From assembly GCF_000276665.1 (NCBI RefSeq), contig NW_004955476.1:10655165-10719164 (forward strand): a stretch of 64,000 nucleotides of DNA, in the 5' to 3' direction. Shown here in pieces: positions 12,950-26,330 of the stretch. Under the pieces are notes generated by a model. It saw only the letters and a program-made list of their open reading frames with translations. It searched no databases and was not told the DNA's origin. Source of the DNA: Chinchilla lanigera. Lineage: Eukaryota > Chordata > Mammalia > Rodentia > Chinchillidae. Positions within the stretch are counted from its first letter, which is position 1, and every line of letters starts with the position of its first letter. The position numbers and the translations under genes are program-made.

Positions 12950-13808
12950 CTTGAAAAAATAAAGAACAAAAGGTTATTAAAAGTGTTTATTAAAAGTTCC
13001 TTCTCATAATGAAATTGCATGCTATAAATGTAGCATTTCTCATTTTTTTTTCAAAATTTTACACTGGTTCTCTCCTTATAACAACAAGAATACATTCATG
13101 TGTTTATCCTAAACATCCACCCTGCTCCCACCATGCCAGCCATTTCCTTCAGCTCCTGGGTTAGAGCTGTGAACTAAGCAGGAATGGTGCAGACAGATGA
13201 TAAACATGGTGACATGTACAATATGTTAGGGCGGGACAGCTACTAAGACAAACACAGAGATAGAGAGCGACCAGTCTAGGAGAGTTCACTGGAGAAATTC
13301 TGAAAGAAAGGTTAAGCATAAAAGTCATTATAAACAAGTAAATCATCTCCAAACCCCCAGATGTCATTAACCCTCTTCCAGATCCTTTTAGATGCATTTA
13401 TACTTTAAAAGAGTCAGCGGGGAGTGATGATAATAGATGTAACGTTATAAAACATTATAACCTCTTTTTATCTAACATGTAATAAACACCTTTCTGTGAC
13501 TGGTTGACACACAATGTAACTTTTCAACAGCTACAAAGTACTCTGCTGTTTCATGTCATCATAGTTTACCTTACCATTGTTTATAGGTTTACCCCGTTTT
13601 CAATTTTTTATATTATAAATTATTCTAAAATAATATACTTGTACCTAAATTTTGTAGTTATTTATCTTAGCACGATAAATTCCAAGCAGTATCTCTAACA
13701 TTTTTTCACTTTTAAAAGTTGTTACACAATCCTCCAGAGAGGCTGAGTTAAACTCCAACCAGCTATTTATGTGTGCTCATTTTTTAAAGTGTACATACAT
13801 TTGTTAAT

Positions 13809-13931
13809 TTTTTTTTTTTTTTTGAGATAGGGTCTCACTGCGTAGCCCAGGTTGGATTTGAACTTGTGGCAATTCTCCTGCCTTAGCCCCCTAAGTGCTG
13901 GGATTATAGGCATGCACCACCATACCCAGTT
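13809..13931 (-). mobile_element. B1 SINE
   Basis: The antisense order is a T run, 'gagatagggtctcactg', 'agtgctgggattataggc' and 'caccaccatacccag'. Confidence 0.88.
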
Positions 13932-14444
13932 TAAATTTTAAACAAAAATATAGCTACTTCACATTTCCTATGAAAAAAATTCTTTAACCTAATGCCATGA
14001 GTAAGTTGATGTTTTTTGTTCATCTTGGTGGAATGGGCAATGTGCAATTCCTTCCTTCAACAAATACTGAATGGTTAGTAGGAAAAGTACTGATGTAGAC
14101 AGGGTGCAACACTGGTTTAGAGGCTGAGCAATGTAAATGAGTTAAATAGATGCTATAATAGACACTGATGGGTGCTAAAGAAAGATAATAAACGAGGGAA
14201 GGGGACTTCATGGGATGATCAGGAAAGACCTTTCTGAGGTAGCACCTTTCGAATAGTCTTTCCCAGACTATTTCAGCCAGTACAAAGCCCTACAGGGAAA
14301 ACGCTGGTGTGTTCAAGAATAGCAAGGAAGTGCACATGGCTGGAAAGGAATAAGCAGGGAAAAAAGAGCCAAAGATGAGTTCGGAAATAGGTACGACAAG
14401 GGGGAACCCAAATCAGTACAGACCTTGTGATGTGTGAGAGGGTG

Positions 14445-14836
14445 TGTTGGTCAGCTTTCTGCTGCTGTAACCAAAAACCAGAGAACAACAACTTACGAGA
14501 GGAAAGATTTATTTTGGCTCATGGTCAGGGGTTTCAGGCCACCTTTGGTGAGGTAGAAAAACAGTGGGAAGGTGTGGTGGAGGAGCACTGGAAGAGAGGG
14601 GAAGGGGCAGGGACCAGATGTAGTCTCTGAGGTCACACCCGTGATCTGCTCCCTTCCAGGAGGCACAAGCTCCTAACTGCCCATCACTTCCCAGTAATGC
14701 TAGCAGATTATGATCTCACTGATGGATTAACCCACTGATGAAGTTAGAGCCCTTGTGACCCATTCACCTCATGAAAACCCCACCTTGGCACACATGAGAC
14801 ATTTGGGGGACATTCTACACCTAAACCATAACACAG
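14445..14836 (-). mobile_element. MaLR-type LTR, antisense
   Basis: It begins 'gtgttggtcagctttctgc', contains 'agatttattttggctcatgg' and 'gaggtcacaccc', and ends 'ctacacctaaaccataacac'. It is nearly full length and solo. Confidence 0.75.
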
Positions 14837-15506
14837 GGATTTAGATTTTGTAAGGAATGAGACAGGAAGCCATTAGATAGTTCCAAGCACAAAGGTAACA
14901 CAGGCTGACTTTCCCAAAGGATGGCTCTGATGATACATTAACACAAGAAGGGAACAAAAGTCCTGGCAGAAGAACCACTTAACAGATTACAGCACTGATC
15001 CAGATGAAAAGGGTGGTGAAAGGGAACTAGAGCATGAGTAGCAGAGGTAAGTAGCCAGATGCTACATACAGTCCAAGGGAGAGCTGAAGGAAGAGGGTGG
15101 GTGGAGAGACAGAAAAAGGTGGAAAACACTAAAGGAGCAGCTAATTTTCAGAAGAGGGAATTACAGGAATTTGTTTTTAAACATGTCAAGTTTGAAATGT
15201 CTTTTAGAGGTCTAGGCAGACACCAAAAAGTTAATCCAGGCTGGATTCAGAATTGGAAATGCACATTTGGAAGTCATCTCTATGCACATCACATTTTAAA
15301 GACATATGCCTGGGTGAAAGCAGAGTATTTTTTAAGACATACAGAATAAAAGCAAAGTAAAAGATAGAGGTTGTCCAGAAAATTTTTAACTCAGAAAAAA
15401 TTTAAGAGACTATCAGTCTATTACTGAATACTACCTACTACCATTAGCCATAGATAAAACTAATACATGCAGAGCAAACTTGCCAAATTATGAGGCCACT
15501 GCTTTT

Positions 15507-15712
15507 TTTTTTTTTTTTTTTTTTTTTTGGTTTTTCTCCGGTACCAGGAACCGAACTCANNNNNNNNNNNNNNNNNNNNNNNNNNNNNNNNNNNNNNNNN
15601 NNNNNNNNNNNNNNNNNNNNNNNNNNNNNNNNNNNNNNNNNNNNNNNNNNNNNNNNNNNGACCTTGCGCTTGCCAGGCAGGCGCTTTGCCGCTGAGCTAA
15701 ATCCCCAGCCCC
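15507..15712 (-). mobile_element. ID SINE, young, interrupted by an assembly gap
   Basis: The antisense ID starts with a long T run and 'ggtttttctccggtacc', and ends 'gctaaatccccagcccc'. A perfect 15-bp target duplication 'gaggccactgctttt' lies at 15492-15506 and 15713-15727. The element is split by 100 Ns. Confidence 0.95.
15560..15659. other. Assembly gap of exactly 100 N
   Basis: The gap falls inside the ID element, between 'ccgaactca' and 'gaccttgcgc'. In intact copies these two strings are separated by a single C, so the true missing length is probably about one base. Confidence 0.99.
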
Positions 15713-16354
15713 GAGGCCACTGCTTTTGAGACCTCATAATCTCTGCCCTCCTAAATTACAGTCCACAGCTATATTTTATCAGTGCCTTTAGAGCAATGCC
15801 TAGTTTATAAAGACACTACATGATTGCTTTTTTGACAGAGTTGAACTTGAAAATAAGATAATTAGACTGATACACAATCTTTTTATGAATGTTATAGTTA
15901 ATGTTTTATTTTTTAATCCTAAAAATCACATACAATTTGGTTTATAATAGCAGATGCAGGTATCTGTCTAGTAAAAGAATAAAACTATAGTGATACTAAT
16001 TAATATTAACTGTAGAAGGAAATGTCAAAGATGACAGATACTTTCCTAATGATTATACCACAATTTATGAAAAAATGTAATGAAAGTTCACTAAAAGCAC
16101 ACTTTAGAGCAAACCTTATTTTCTTACTAATTTTTTCATTAATTGTATTTATATTACTTGTGAACAAAGTCCCCCAAAATACAATACTAAAAACACTGAA
16201 CCCTTTCCTCTTTCACAACAATTCAGGTCCAAGTCCACTAGGTGAGGCAGAACAAGGTGAGGATCTGTGTAGAAGGGAAGTTATGGGCACAATGTTACAG
16301 AACAGGAACCAGCCTGACAGAGGACAAGGGGGTCCCTGGGAGGGAGGACAATCT

Positions 16355-16475
16355 GCTGTGAAGATGCGGCTCAGTGGGAGGACAGGCACTTAGCAAGAGA
16401 GAGGCCCTAGATTCAATCCCCAGCCCAGGAAGGAAGGAAGGACGGAGGGATGGAGGGAGGGAGGGAGGGAGGGGC
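16355..16475 (+). repeat. Old ID SINE followed by (GGAA)n/(GGGA)n
   Basis: An ID-like body ('gcggctcagtgggagg', 'ctagattcaatccccagccc') at about 16355-16430 runs into a purine repeat of GGAA then GGGA units at 16423-16473. The repeat probably grew from the SINE tail. Confidence 0.75.
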
Positions 16476-18221
16476 AGGTGAACTTAGTAAAAGGACAACC
16501 TAGCTCAAGGTGTGGGAATCCACACCAGGCAAGGATGACACCCACATGAGGAAGGAGCGGATGTTAGAGTAACAGAGTGACTACATACAGGAAGATTTTT
16601 CAAATGTGTAAGCACACTAACAATAATGAAAGTTGGATATCTGAAAGACAAGAATGTAATAACACAGGAAAGGAAATAAACTAAAGCAACCCTGTACTTG
16701 GAGACCATGTGTGGACATGGTGTGAATTCAGTTTTCAATCTATAGACTGACATAGAAATAAAGGGTAACTGTGAGTGTGTGTGCTCATGTATGTGCTCTG
16801 AATGCTCACTTTTCCCTAGTTCTGTTTGAAGGTCCTGGAAGCACTGACACCGCGCAGCACTGAGTATGATAACGCCCAGATCTTGTCTGCTACACACCAT
16901 TTTTCTGCTAACAGGAACCAGTTCAATATGGAGAAATGGTTTGTTCCAAGTCAAGGTCAGGTAAAGTACCCCATGATCCTGGCATATTTAATTTTTATTT
17001 GAAAGCAGGAAAATGATAAAATAATGATGTCAGAAAGACTAAAAACCTAGCTTAAATGGATTCTTGCTGGTCAAACCAAGAATAATTTGAGCATCAAAAC
17101 AGATGACCGTCATAGATTTTAATCCATTGAGTAAAACAACCACCATTTGAGAGGGGCACATACTACCATGATGGTGACCACTACAAAGTGGCTCAGAGCA
17201 GGATTTAAAATTAACCAATTAGCTATGTTTATTTGCAAGCATGTCCAATGCCTAGGCCCCTTGTCTGGAGATGGGCAGCAGACTTATAGTAAGTGAACTT
17301 CTGTGAGTCACTGGTCCCGGCTGAGGCCTGTAGTGGCAAGTGAAGCCATGAAGCCCCAAAGGACAAGCAAGGCCACAGCTCAGGATACCTGGCTCCAACC
17401 TCAATCAACAAAAGACTAGCTGCAGGTATCTTCACCCCTGTGTGAAGGCCTTCCTGGAGATAATATACTTCTCCTAAATTAACATAATGTATTGCTTGGA
17501 GAAGTCCTTGAACAGACTCCCAAGGTCCTGCTCAGATTCCTGAGCTTTCCTTGGTATTCCCCTCCCTTTTTGAAAACCAAATGAATATGGGCTACCCAAA
17601 GAAGTTCTTGGTCATAGGCCCCAGAGACTCTTGAATTCTGTCAGAGGGTTTTAATCCTTCTGGAGCCCTAAAATCATATCACTGGACTCTTTTGTTTAAG
17701 CCTTCACCATACACTCATTTGGGAGACTGTGGGCCTGATCAGTCCACAATAACTAAGTGATAACATTAACCCAATACACCACTTGTTCATCCATTCACCT
17801 CCTGAAACACACTTTGCTTGTTCCCAAGGTCTGGAATATGAATAGAGCTGCTACAAGTGGCCACATGCAGGTTTTCTTGTGCACATGAGTTATCAGCTTA
17901 TCTGGGTTAATATCAAGGAGTGTGATTTGCTTTGTTGAGTTTAGTTTTGTAAGAAACAACTGAAATGACTCCCAGAGTGGCTGTACCACTGAGCTCTTCC
18001 ACCAGTGAGACCCAGAGCACCTGCTGCTCCCTGTCCTCTCTGCTTCTTGCTGGTGTTGCTGCTCCAGAGTGCAGCTGTTCTCACTGGTGTGCAGTGCTAC
18101 TTCAGTGTTTTAATTCATAATTCTTGATGACATATGATAAGGGACATCTTTTCATACGCATATGCTATCTGTATGTGTATCTTTTTTGGGGAAGTGTCTG
18201 TTAATATCTTTGGCCTGTTTT

Positions 18222-18420
18222 AGCCAGGCCCGGGTGGTATGTGCTTGTAATAATAGCACTCTAGGAGGCCAAGGCAGAAGGATTCAAGGTCTGAGCCTCG
18301 GCAACCTAGCAACACCCTGACTCAAAATAAAAACAAGTAACAAGGACTGGGGATGTAGCTCAATGTGAAGGCTCTGAGTTCAACCCCCAGAACCCAAAGG
18401 AAAAAAACAGAGAGAAAAGA
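18222..18420 (+). mobile_element. B4-type SINE nested in L1
   Basis: A B1-like half followed by an ID-like half ('gactggggatgtagctcaa'). Target duplications 'tctttggcctgtttt' (18207-18221) and 'tcttcagcctgtttt' (18421-18435) come from the L1 itself. Confidence 0.9.
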
Positions 18421-18550
18421 TCTTCAGCCTGTTTTTTATTGGGTTGCTTTCTTATAGTTGGGTTTGAAAGAGCTCTTTGTGTACTTTGAGTAGCAGTCTT
18501 TCATCAGATATATTTATTTTTTGCAAATATTTTCTTTTTTTCTTTTTCTT

Positions 18551-18650
18551 TTTTTTTTTTTTTTGGTTTTTCTCCGGTACCGGGAACCGAACTTACGACC
18601 TTGCGCTTGCCAGGCAGGCGCTTTTGCCGCTGAGCTAAATCCCCAGCCCC
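18551..18650 (-). mobile_element. ID SINE, young, in the tail of a B1
   Basis: An antisense ID with the 'ctccggtaccgggaaccg' and 'tgccgctgagctaaatcccc' signature lies directly before the B1 at 18655. It appears to have inserted into that element's T-rich tail. Confidence 0.92.
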
Positions 18651-18654
18651 TACT

Positions 18655-18801
18655 TCTTTTTCTTTTTTTTTGTCTTTTTGAGACAGGATTTTGTTGTGCA
18701 GTTCAGGCTGGCCTTGAACTCAGTATATAACCCAGATTGGCCTCAAACTCTGGGCAATCCCTTGCCTCAGTCTTCCAAATGCTGGGATTACCACCCAGAG
18801 C
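18655..18801 (-). mobile_element. B1 SINE nested in L1
   Basis: An antisense B1 ('tttttgagacaggattttg', 'aatgctgggattacc'). 'Caaatattttcttt' before the ID/B1 pair and 'caagtattttcttt' after it look like the original B1 target duplication in L1. Confidence 0.85.
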
Positions 18802-19239
18802 AAGTATTTTCTTTATCTATAGTTTGTCATTTTCTTGATAGTGTCTTTTGAAGAGCAGAAGTTTTTGATTTTAGTGAAGCCCAGCTTATCATATCTTTCA
18901 TGGATCATGACTTTGGTGTTATACCTAAAAGGTCATCAACAAACACATGATCATGTAGGTCTTCTATATTATCTCATAGAAGTTTTATGGTTTACTGTCT
19001 TACGTTCTGCTCTGTGGTCCACTCTGAGTTCATTTTTGTGAAGGGCATAAGTCTAGCTGTAGAATGTTTTTGTTCACAGTGTCTCTACTTGTACCAGAAC
19101 CATTTGTGGATAAGAACGCTTTTCCACCTTCCCAACTCCAGGAACTTTCTTTTTTATTGTTTGTCTTTCTATTTCTTCTCCAGTATACAAAATTATTCAC
19201 ATGTTGAAGAACTCCTTACCAGTGGGTAACTGTATATGC

Positions 19240-20060
19240 AGAGCTCTGGAGCCTGATACTGCCTGTGCTCTCCACTAGGTTATTCAAGCTTGCAGCTCAG
19301 TTGAGAGAAACCTCAATGAGCTGCAGCTGCGATTCAGCCCGAGCTTACTACCTGGTGAGCACCACACCGGGAAGAACTAAGGGAGGACGAGAAACCCTGG
19401 GCCAACGCCCTGCCCCTGGAGAACACCAGCTCAGAAGGCCAGGGGAGAAGCTTTCCTTGGCAAAGTCACGATCATCTGTCCCCTGCTCATGCCTCCAAAT
19501 ACTTCAGCTGGATAGTTTTTTGGGTGTGGGGAGTTGTTTTTTGTTCTTGGTGGTGCTGCAATCCAGGGGCCTGTGCACATGGGGCAGGTGTTTATTCCTG
19601 AGCTACACTTCCAGCCCAGCTCACAGGAATTGTGCCCGGATCCTGCCACAATGCAGTCACACTCCAATCCTAGTGAACTTCAACTTAAAGAACAGGGGAA
19701 CAAAAGCTCCCAGCTGTCTGAGGTCCCACTGCTGGCCAAACACCCCTACAGTAGCAGCAGAAAGGAAGAACACAACTTTTGCTAACACCACACCTATGCG
19801 GGTCCTCCGCACACTGCACACCTCTGGCATGACTGCATGTGAGGGTCACACAGAAGAAGCTGCGACTCCAGTCTCCTCCTCTCCGGGGGCAGCACCTGGA
19901 CCTGCATCATTTTCTAACGAGGTAGCAGGAGCTCTGGGCCTCTCCCGACAATGGAGTAACCAGCCAGAGGAACACAACCTGTATGGAGGCCTATCACCTG
20001 ACACGGCTTGCCACTCCCCTACAGGACTCACCACAGACGGTGCACCCCGTAAACTATGCT
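19240..20060 (+). other. GC-richer block of unknown origin
   Basis: It is GC-richer than its surroundings and contains an open frame of 265 codons (19265-20062, plus). An antisense ID-like relic ('ccaggggcctgtgcacatgg') lies inside the frame at about 19535-19620. I recognise no protein family. It may be an old retrotransposed or LTR-derived piece. Confidence 0.35.
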
Positions 20061-20189
20061 AGCAGGATAGAACAGATATGCGTTTACATATATAAATATA
20101 TATGAATATGCACAAATATAATTCTAGTCTCTAGACAACCACTTTAAGAATTATAAAGAAGATAAACTTTAAAACCATACAATCCTCAA

Positions 20190-20690
20190 TCTTATTCATA
20201 CCCTTCTAAAACTGATGTTTTTCTGACTTCTAGATTCACCAATTCTTATCATATTTCCATACTTTCTTGTCTTTGTTTACACACACACACTTTATTTCCT
20301 GAACTACGTGAAAGTAACTTGCAGCTGTCATGAAACGTTGCTCCTCAAAACTTCATCATAATTTTTCTAAGATTAAAGACCATCGGTCAAACCACAGTAC
20401 CCGTAACACCCTGGGAAGATTAACAACGACTCCCTGTCACCTACTACCCAGTCCTGTTCAAATTTCTCCAATTGTCCTTCAAGTTTTTATGGGTTTGAAA
20501 CTCCCTGATTCAGGGTGCAAAGGTTCATATATCGCACATAACCGTTCTCTTTATTCTCTTTCATCAAAAAATAAAACCAGTACCACAAGGCTGCTGTCTC
20601 AGAGGACAGCACACATTATGAATCTCACCATTTTGTCAGTATTCGATTCAGGTTAATGTTTTTGGTCAGAAGATTACAGGTAGGGTTACG
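20190..20690 (+). mobile_element. Old L1 3' untranslated region
   Basis: Order and wording resemble the 3' UTR of ancient mammalian L1 ('ttcaaatttctccaattgtc', 'gattcaggttaatg'). It is heavily diverged. Confidence 0.55.
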
Positions 20691-20879
20691 TGCCCTCACT
20701 GCACAAGAACAGCAGCCCCTGGAAAAGCTGAAATCACGATTAACAATGCTACATTCGATCTTCTGCTTAAGGCAATGACTTCCAGGGTCCTTCCATTGTA
20801 AATATATATGTTGCTCTCTGTAACTAATGTTATCTAAGCATAAGACTTTGAAATGATAAGAGTATTTTCTTCCCTGACA

Positions 20880-21005
20880 ATCTCCACTTTACTCATCGTA
20901 GTTTTTCACATGGTCTGCAAGGGCAGAGGTGTCTGTTTCACTCACTGTTGTGTCTCCAGGGCTGAAGAAAGTGTTGGCTTAATAAATATACACTGAATGA
21001 GTCCT
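20880..21005 (+). mobile_element. L2 LINE 3' end, short
   Basis: Motifs 'gtgtctccagggctg', 'ttggcttaataaatatacac' and 'tgaatgagt' match the end of L2. Confidence 0.55.
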
Positions 21006-21144
21006 CATTAGCAGAGCACTTCTGTGTCTTCTGTGAGACTGAACAAAACTGATGTTTTCTTAGTCTTTGTAGGAAGTAAGCACAATACTTGCACACAGTA
21101 AAGATTCAATAATGCTATTTTAATTTTTTGTGGTTGTTTTTGTT

Positions 21145-21313
21145 TCCATTTATTTATTTATTCATTTATTTATTTAGAGACAGGGGCTTGCTATATAGTC
21201 AAGGCTGGCCTTGAACTCACTCTGTAGCCCATGCTGGCCTCCAACTCACAGTGATCCTCCTGCCTCAGCCTCTTTGAGTGTTGGGATTACAGGCTGCACC
21301 ACCACACCCAGCT
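21145..21313 (-). mobile_element. B1 SINE with (TTTA)n tail
   Basis: The antisense B1 follows a TTTA-rich tract at 21150-21176. 'Gagacaggggcttgctatat' and 'gtgttgggattacaggc' are clear. Confidence 0.88.
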
Positions 21314-21639
21314 CTGTAATCTTTTGTTTTGTTTAAATTTTTAAAGACCATGAGTAAATAAATTATACTATATAAACCTTATTTGTTTTCTTCATGTATA
21401 GGGTTAAAAGCTACAATTAAATTACTATTAAAAATAATAAAATTTACTTAAATATTTTTAAATAAAAGATGAAGCAAAACTCTTAATTTGACATTTAAGG
21501 TTCTCAGGAAAATCTATTAAATTATGTAATATATCACATACGAGTTTTTTTCAGCTTTGCTTCGCTAGCTTACATGTTTAATAGTGTTTACTGATATGCT
21601 AAAATTGCGAATTGCTTTTTTTGAGCAAATTACTTTTTA

Positions 21640-22958
<1,319 letters not shown>

Positions 22959-22994
22959 CTTTTCTTCTTCCAAGGCATACATCTTCACTTGTAA
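22959..22994 (-). CDS. CCDC73: CCDC73 exon 5, 36-nt micro-exon (residues 95-106)
   Basis: This very short exon encodes only 12 residues, LQVKMYALEEEK, and is in phase 0 at both ends. The human equivalent is LQMKMCALEEEK. The acceptor is TTATCAG (ending at 22995), preceded by a T/A-rich tract, and the donor is AAG then GTATTT. A chance match is unlikely, because length, frame, splice sites and peptide all agree and the exon falls in the right order between its neighbours. Skipping it would keep the reading frame and remove less than two heptads. Confidence 0.92.
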
Positions 22995-23546
22995 CTGATA
23001 ATTTTTTAAATTAAAATACAGGTAGAATAAACTGTTAGTGATTCATGATGATCAGTAAGAAAAGAGAAACATTTTACATTGCCACGTTGTTTGAATTCAA
23101 TACAATGTAGGTATGCTACTTCTACATTCAGAAGACAAAACAATGAGGATATAAAAGCGGGGGAAATACCAGTCAACAAGGTCAAAGAACAATTTAATTA
23201 CCATTAGAGACACCAACAGTCCTTCAAAGCTTAGTGTTCCTTTCCATAAGATGTCTTAAATATCTGAGTATTTTATCATACTGCTAAATGATAGTACATC
23301 CCTTGTGTATCATATTTAGGAGGTAGAAATTTATGAAATTAGCACCATTTGTATTTGCATAGTATTCATGTACTGAAACAATTTTAAATGCACATAACAG
23401 TGAAATAACCTTTTGAAATTATGACACAGGAAAAACTGAAGTGCACACACCAAAGGAAAATCATAAAATAAGTAGTGCTAGGATATTAGCAAAATTGGCA
23501 AGACATGAAAATTTTCTTTGGACTGTCCCTCTATCCTTTTCAGCTA

Positions 23547-25720
23547 TACGAGTTAGCTTTCTTATCACTGAGACACAATACCTAACACGCACAATTTATA
23601 GAAGCAGAGGGTTAATTTGGCTGATAGTTTTCAGTCCAGGACTGGCTTGTCCCAGGTAGGAACATCCTGACAGAAGGTATGGAGGAACAAAGCTGCTTAG
23701 CCCATGGTGGCCAGGAAGCAGAGCATGGGAACAATGCCAGAGAGGAAGGGGCAGGGGACCATATATAGTACCCAAGGTCACACTTCCAAGACCCACCCAG
23801 ACTCACCTAATCCATCACATGTTTCTTAATCCAGTAAAGTTAACATGTGAGGATTAATAGTTACATTCTACCCCTTGTCAACTTCACACCTAAACAGGTT
23901 TCCTTAAGCCATATTATTTTCCAAATAAAAACAATAATAAATTAATAATTCTGCCTAACATAATACAACTATCCTGCTACAAGTGGAACTCCAAGTCTCA
24001 ACAGTTCCAATATTTTTCAAAAGTACAAGTCTCTTCTGAGAGTTAAGACAAACTCTTAGCTGTGAACCTCTGTAGAAAAAAAAAAACAAAAACAAGTTAC
24101 ATAATCTTCAGGTACAATAGCACAGGGCAAACATGCCATTCCAAAAGGGAGGAAGAGGTTACAAAAGAGTTGCACCAAAGCAAGACTGAGATCCACCAGG
24201 GGTCACACTAAGTCCTATAGCTCTGTATCTAGGACCCAGGGCACACGGTGGTGAGATGTGAGTTCCAGAGAGCTTAGGCAACCCTACCTCTATGGCCTTG
24301 CTAGTTGCAGCCCATATGGCCTCTCTCTTGGGCTGACTCTACTCATAACCTCCATCTTTCTTGTGCAGATACTCCACATTCTTCCCATTTCTCATTCCTG
24401 GGTCCCCACTGTACCTTTGGCTTCATTCTCACAGCTTCACACACTACCCTGTCTTCCCAGGAATCCCTTAGCTTCCATGACCCCACAACTCTTGCATTCT
24501 GCATACAGATAAAACCAGAATCATATGGATAGCACCAAGATCTGCTTGCCACAGTGAGCACCATCCAGGCCTCCGTGGTCATGGCCAATCTAAGCAGTAG
24601 CCTCTGTGCCTGGATAGCTGAGCACAATGCAATGAATACTGGGGAACCAACTCCTGAGGAAGCTCTACCCAGGAGGAGGCCCAGGGTCAATCTTTTCAAA
24701 TGAAAGGTTTACACTTTTGCACCTTTGAGCCTGTGATGAGTAGGGTCTTGCAAATTTTTGAGATGCCTTCAAGACACCTTTCTTCTTGTTCCTGTACAAA
24801 GTAGTTGGTTGCTTTTTAATGGTACTAGTGTCTTTAGCACCACACCTTTTTTGCCCTCAACTTTGCAAATGTTTCCTTCTGGGCAAAAATTTAAGTCTCA
24901 AATTTTTCTGCTGTCTTTAGTCCGCAACTCTTATTATAATTCTACCTAAAGCAGACAGCAGTACCCACGTCATAGCCTGAACGTTGAGCTGTCTTGAAAT
25001 TTCCTCCACCAGGTTAATTAGCCCATGACCTCTAATCTCAGTGTTCAGTAAAGTCTCAGGACATGGGCAAAATGTAGATAATGCTTCTGCCAGAATGTCA
25101 CATGCATGGCTTCTAGTCTAACTGACAATGGAGACCTTTTTTCCAAATGAAACCTACTTAGCTTGGACTTTACTCTCTACATTCCTATCAACATTCCAGC
25201 CTTCTGAGCTTCAATCGGGATCACCCATCAAACTGTTTATAGGTTTACAGCATTCTCTGGCTTCACTAGTCTGCATCTCTGAATCTTTCCAAATTCCTTA
25301 AGCAACTAGTTCTAAAAGATTTTTAAACCAAATGATTAGGTACAATCATAGCAATGACCCAATTACTCTGGTACCAATTTTCCATATTAGCTTTCTTTTT
25401 GCTAAGACACAATATCCAGCACCCACAATTTAAAGGAGGACAGGTTTAATTTGGCTCATGGTTTGGGGGAATTCAGTCCATGGTAAGTTGGTTCCCAGGC
25501 AAGGACATCATGATGGAAGGGCATGGGGGAGCAAATCTTAGTTTATGGAGGCTGGGAAGCAAAGCAGGGCTACAGTGCCAGAGAAGAAGGAGCTAGAAAC
25601 CATATATAGTACCCAAGGTAACACTATTATGACCCATTTGGACTAATGTCTAACCTACTAGACATTTCTTCATTCAATGAAGTTGACCTACCTGTGTCTT
25701 CCTTGTATTCTGAAATGCTT
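23547..25720 (-). mobile_element. MaLR-type provirus, nearly complete, antisense
   Basis: Two related LTRs in the same antisense orientation flank about 1.5 kb. The one at 25388 to about 25720 is the 5' LTR on the minus strand, and the one at 23547 to about 23895 is the 3' LTR. Immediately inside the 5' LTR the minus strand reads 'ttggtaccagag', the primer-binding-site-like start seen in mammalian MaLR internal regions. The internal part (about 23896-25387) has no long open frame, as expected for these non-autonomous, gag-relic elements. The total of about 2.2 kb fits the family. It is inactive. Confidence 0.75.
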
Positions 25721-25741
25721 TATATAAAACAAAGACAGAGG

Positions 25742-25900
25742 AGCCAGGGATACAGCTCAGTGGCACAGTACCAGCCTGGCAATCCACAAGGTTCTGAGTT
25801 TGATTCCCGGTACAAAAAACTCCCACAGAGCTAAGGACATGGTACAGGACTAGACAGCTTGCCTAGCATGTTGCAAGGCCTGGCTTTGGTCCCCCGTGTA
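25742..25900 (+). mobile_element. Two old ID fragments in tandem
   Basis: The first (25742-25820) has 'ccagggatacagctcagtgg' and 'gagtttgattcccggtac'. The second (about 25828-25900) is more decayed ('cttgcctagcatgttgc'). Confidence 0.7.
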
Positions 25901-25904
25901 ACAG

Positions 25905-26330
25905 TTAATTGTAGTGTCAACTTGAGTAAGAAACACCTACCAGATTGGTTTAGCACAGTTCTGGATGTGTCTGGATAACTGACTTACTGAAGACAGAAGA
26001 CACTGGATGTGGATGGCACCAGCCAGTAGGCTTGTGGTTTGGATGGAATAAAAAGGGAAAGAAGAAAGAAGTCTTGGTTCTGTTTCACTGGAGGATCCCC
26101 AGTCTTTACCATCACCTTTGGATGTCCATCTCAAGCATTCCAGCAGACCCTTCAGCTTCCTGTTATGGACTCACACAGGACTCAGCAGTGAGCTCCAGGC
26201 CTTTAACTTCTGATGGACCCTCTGGCTCTCCAGCATGCAGACAGACCTTTTGTATTCTCCCATACCTGAGTCTGCAGGTGGCCACTGTAAGTCTACCCTG
26301 TAAATCCTTTTATATATATTTTAAATTTGC
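25905..26330 (+). mobile_element. Ancient LTR-like repeat (family not named)
   Basis: The start 'ttaattgtagtgtcaacttg' and later 'ggctctccagcatgcagaca' match a common mammalian repeat pattern, but I will not assign the family. Confidence 0.5.

Larger units (their letters stand above)
17785..19240 (-). mobile_element. L1 3' region (minus strand) with nested SINEs
   Basis: Plus-strand reading gives the classic antisense of L1 ORF2-distal sequence: 'gaatagagctgctac', 'cagagtggctgtaccact', 'tatgataagggacatcttt', 'atagtttgtcattttcttga' and 'ccagaaccatttgtgg'. It is diverged and interrupted by B4, ID and B1 elements. Confidence 0.85.

Noticed and set aside
15444..15737. Open frames crossing the N run
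   Set aside because: They exist only because Ns were translated as X. They are SINE sequence.
16505..16954. 149-codon minus-strand open frame as a gene
   Set aside because: No recognisable family, no splice sites, and amino-acid composition as expected from random sequence.
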